NCBI RefSeq assembly: GCF_022627575.1
Contig: NZ_JADEYQ010000002.1
Span: forward strand, 372,001 to 436,000
DNA from: Sphingobacterium rhinopitheci
GTDB taxonomy: Bacteria > Bacteroidota > Bacteroidia > Sphingobacteriales > Sphingobacteriaceae
Direction of reading: 5' to 3'
DNA length: 64,000 nt
Notes under the pieces: generated by a model
Databases searched by the model: none
Seen by the model: only the letters and a program-made list of their open reading frames with translations
What the model was told of the DNA's origin: nothing
Shown: positions 63,611 to 64,000 of the stretch, in pieces
Numbering within the stretch: position 1 is the stretch's first letter
Layout of the letters: each line of letters starts with the position of its first letter
Translations under genes and position numbers: made by a program

Positions 63611-64000
63611 CTAAAATGCTTTTGTTTCCATATATGTTTGTAGAATAATAGTGGCTGATATGGTATCAACCAATCCTTTATTCTGCTTTTTATTTTTTTT
63701 CATGCCACTCTGTGCAATTGCCGAAGAGGCCATCTTAGAAGTAAAACGCTCATCTACCTCGACCACATTAATCGTTGGGTACTCGCGCTTTAGCTTACGT
63801 ACAAAGCCAAGGACATGCATTGCAGACTCCGAGTCCGTACCATCCATTTGCAAGGGTTTACCGACTACAAAAGTACTAACTTGCTCTGTCAACAGATAAG
63901 TTTTTAAGAAATCCCATATTTCTGTAGGATGAACCGTTGTCAAAGCTGTCGCAATAATTTGCAAGGGATCAGTTACAGCTACACCAATACGCTTTGTCCC
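63611..64000 (-). CDS. yqgF: Pre-16S rRNA nuclease YqgF/RuvX-like, 3' partial view (start outside window)
   Basis: The minus-strand frame is open to base 64000, so the N-terminus is cut off. Visible residues begin TKRIGVAVTDPLQIIATAL, the second half of the family's first motif. They continue with TFVVGKPLQMDGTDSESA and VDERFTSKMASSAIAQSGM, the conserved YqgF motifs with the catalytic acidic residues, and the tail DTISATIILQTYME. The apparent TTG start at 63964 is internal. It is coupled to ybeY (three bases apart), and both act in 16S rRNA processing. Confidence 0.94.
   Translation of the reverse strand, partial: GTKRIGVAVTDPLQIIATALTTVHPTEIWDFLKTYLLTEQVSTFVVGKPLQMDGTDSESAMHVLGFVRKLKREYPTINVVEVDERFTSKMASSAIAQSGMKKNKKQNKGLVDTISATIILQTYMETKAF

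Overview
The window is a piece of a Bacteroidota chromosome, most likely from the Sphingobacteriaceae (Sphingobacterium/Pedobacter relatives). The signs are low GC, a SusC/SusD pair with an ECF sigma/FecR switch, DUF4843, PKD-like and DUF983 proteins, a 14-gene nuo operon with separate nuoC and nuoD and a short NuoG, and an exbB-exbD-exbD-tonB operon. Promoters fit the Bacteroidota pattern TTG-N20-TAnnTTTG, and Shine-Dalgarno sequences are largely absent. No rRNA, CRISPR array or intact insertion sequence was seen; there is one tRNA.

Layout. 1-7.2 kb: the end of hemW, a frameshifted small secreted-protein gene, a long-form GAPDH, waaA (Kdo transferase), galE, a DUF983 protein, an AraC-type regulator and a helical hypothetical protein. 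7.4-14.9 kb: mfd, a possible 43-residue membrane peptide, a secreted M14 carboxypeptidase-like protein and a MetB/MetC-type PLP enzyme. 14.9-16.6 kb: degenerate DNA holding a collapsed OafA/SGNH-type acyltransferase gene. 16.6-25.8 kb: an accessory uptake locus (ECF sigma, FecR anti-sigma, SusC, SusD, DUF4843 lipoprotein, PKD-like lipoprotein). An unexplained long hairpin lies between the sigma and anti-sigma genes. 26-29.2 kb: a TlpA-like thioredoxin, two TPM-domain proteins and LemA, all on the minus strand. 29.3-32.6 kb: a FAD-dependent oxidoreductase, tRNA-Gly(GCC), a PH-like membrane protein and an unanchored TonB-C-terminal-domain protein. 32.7-36.3 kb: sufBCD. 36.7-39.6 kb: an Lrp/AsnC regulator, a possible permuted papain-like protein, ung and a small membrane protein. 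40-53 kb: nuoA to nuoN on the minus strand. 53-59.2 kb: exbB, two exbD, tonB, a small membrane protein, a phosphate-binding-like lipoprotein and a TPR protein. 59.6-64 kb: a SUI1-family factor, a lipid kinase, metK with a SAM-II-like riboswitch leader, a DUF2490 protein, ybeY and the end of ruvX/yqgF.

How the genes fit together. The nuo operon feeds proton motive force, which the ExbBD-TonB operon passes to outer-membrane transporters such as the SusC protein at 18.8-22.1 kb. That SusC carries an N-terminal STN signalling domain, so substrate binding probably signals through FecR to the adjacent ECF sigma factor. sufBCD supplies the Fe-S clusters that Nuo needs. The strongest regulatory find is a SAM-II-type pseudoknot aptamer at the 5' end of the metK transcript, directly downstream of a good promoter. 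The most unusual ground is 14.9-17.5 kb, where decayed genes and a long inverted repeat border the accessory uptake locus. No clearly new multi-gene system was found.
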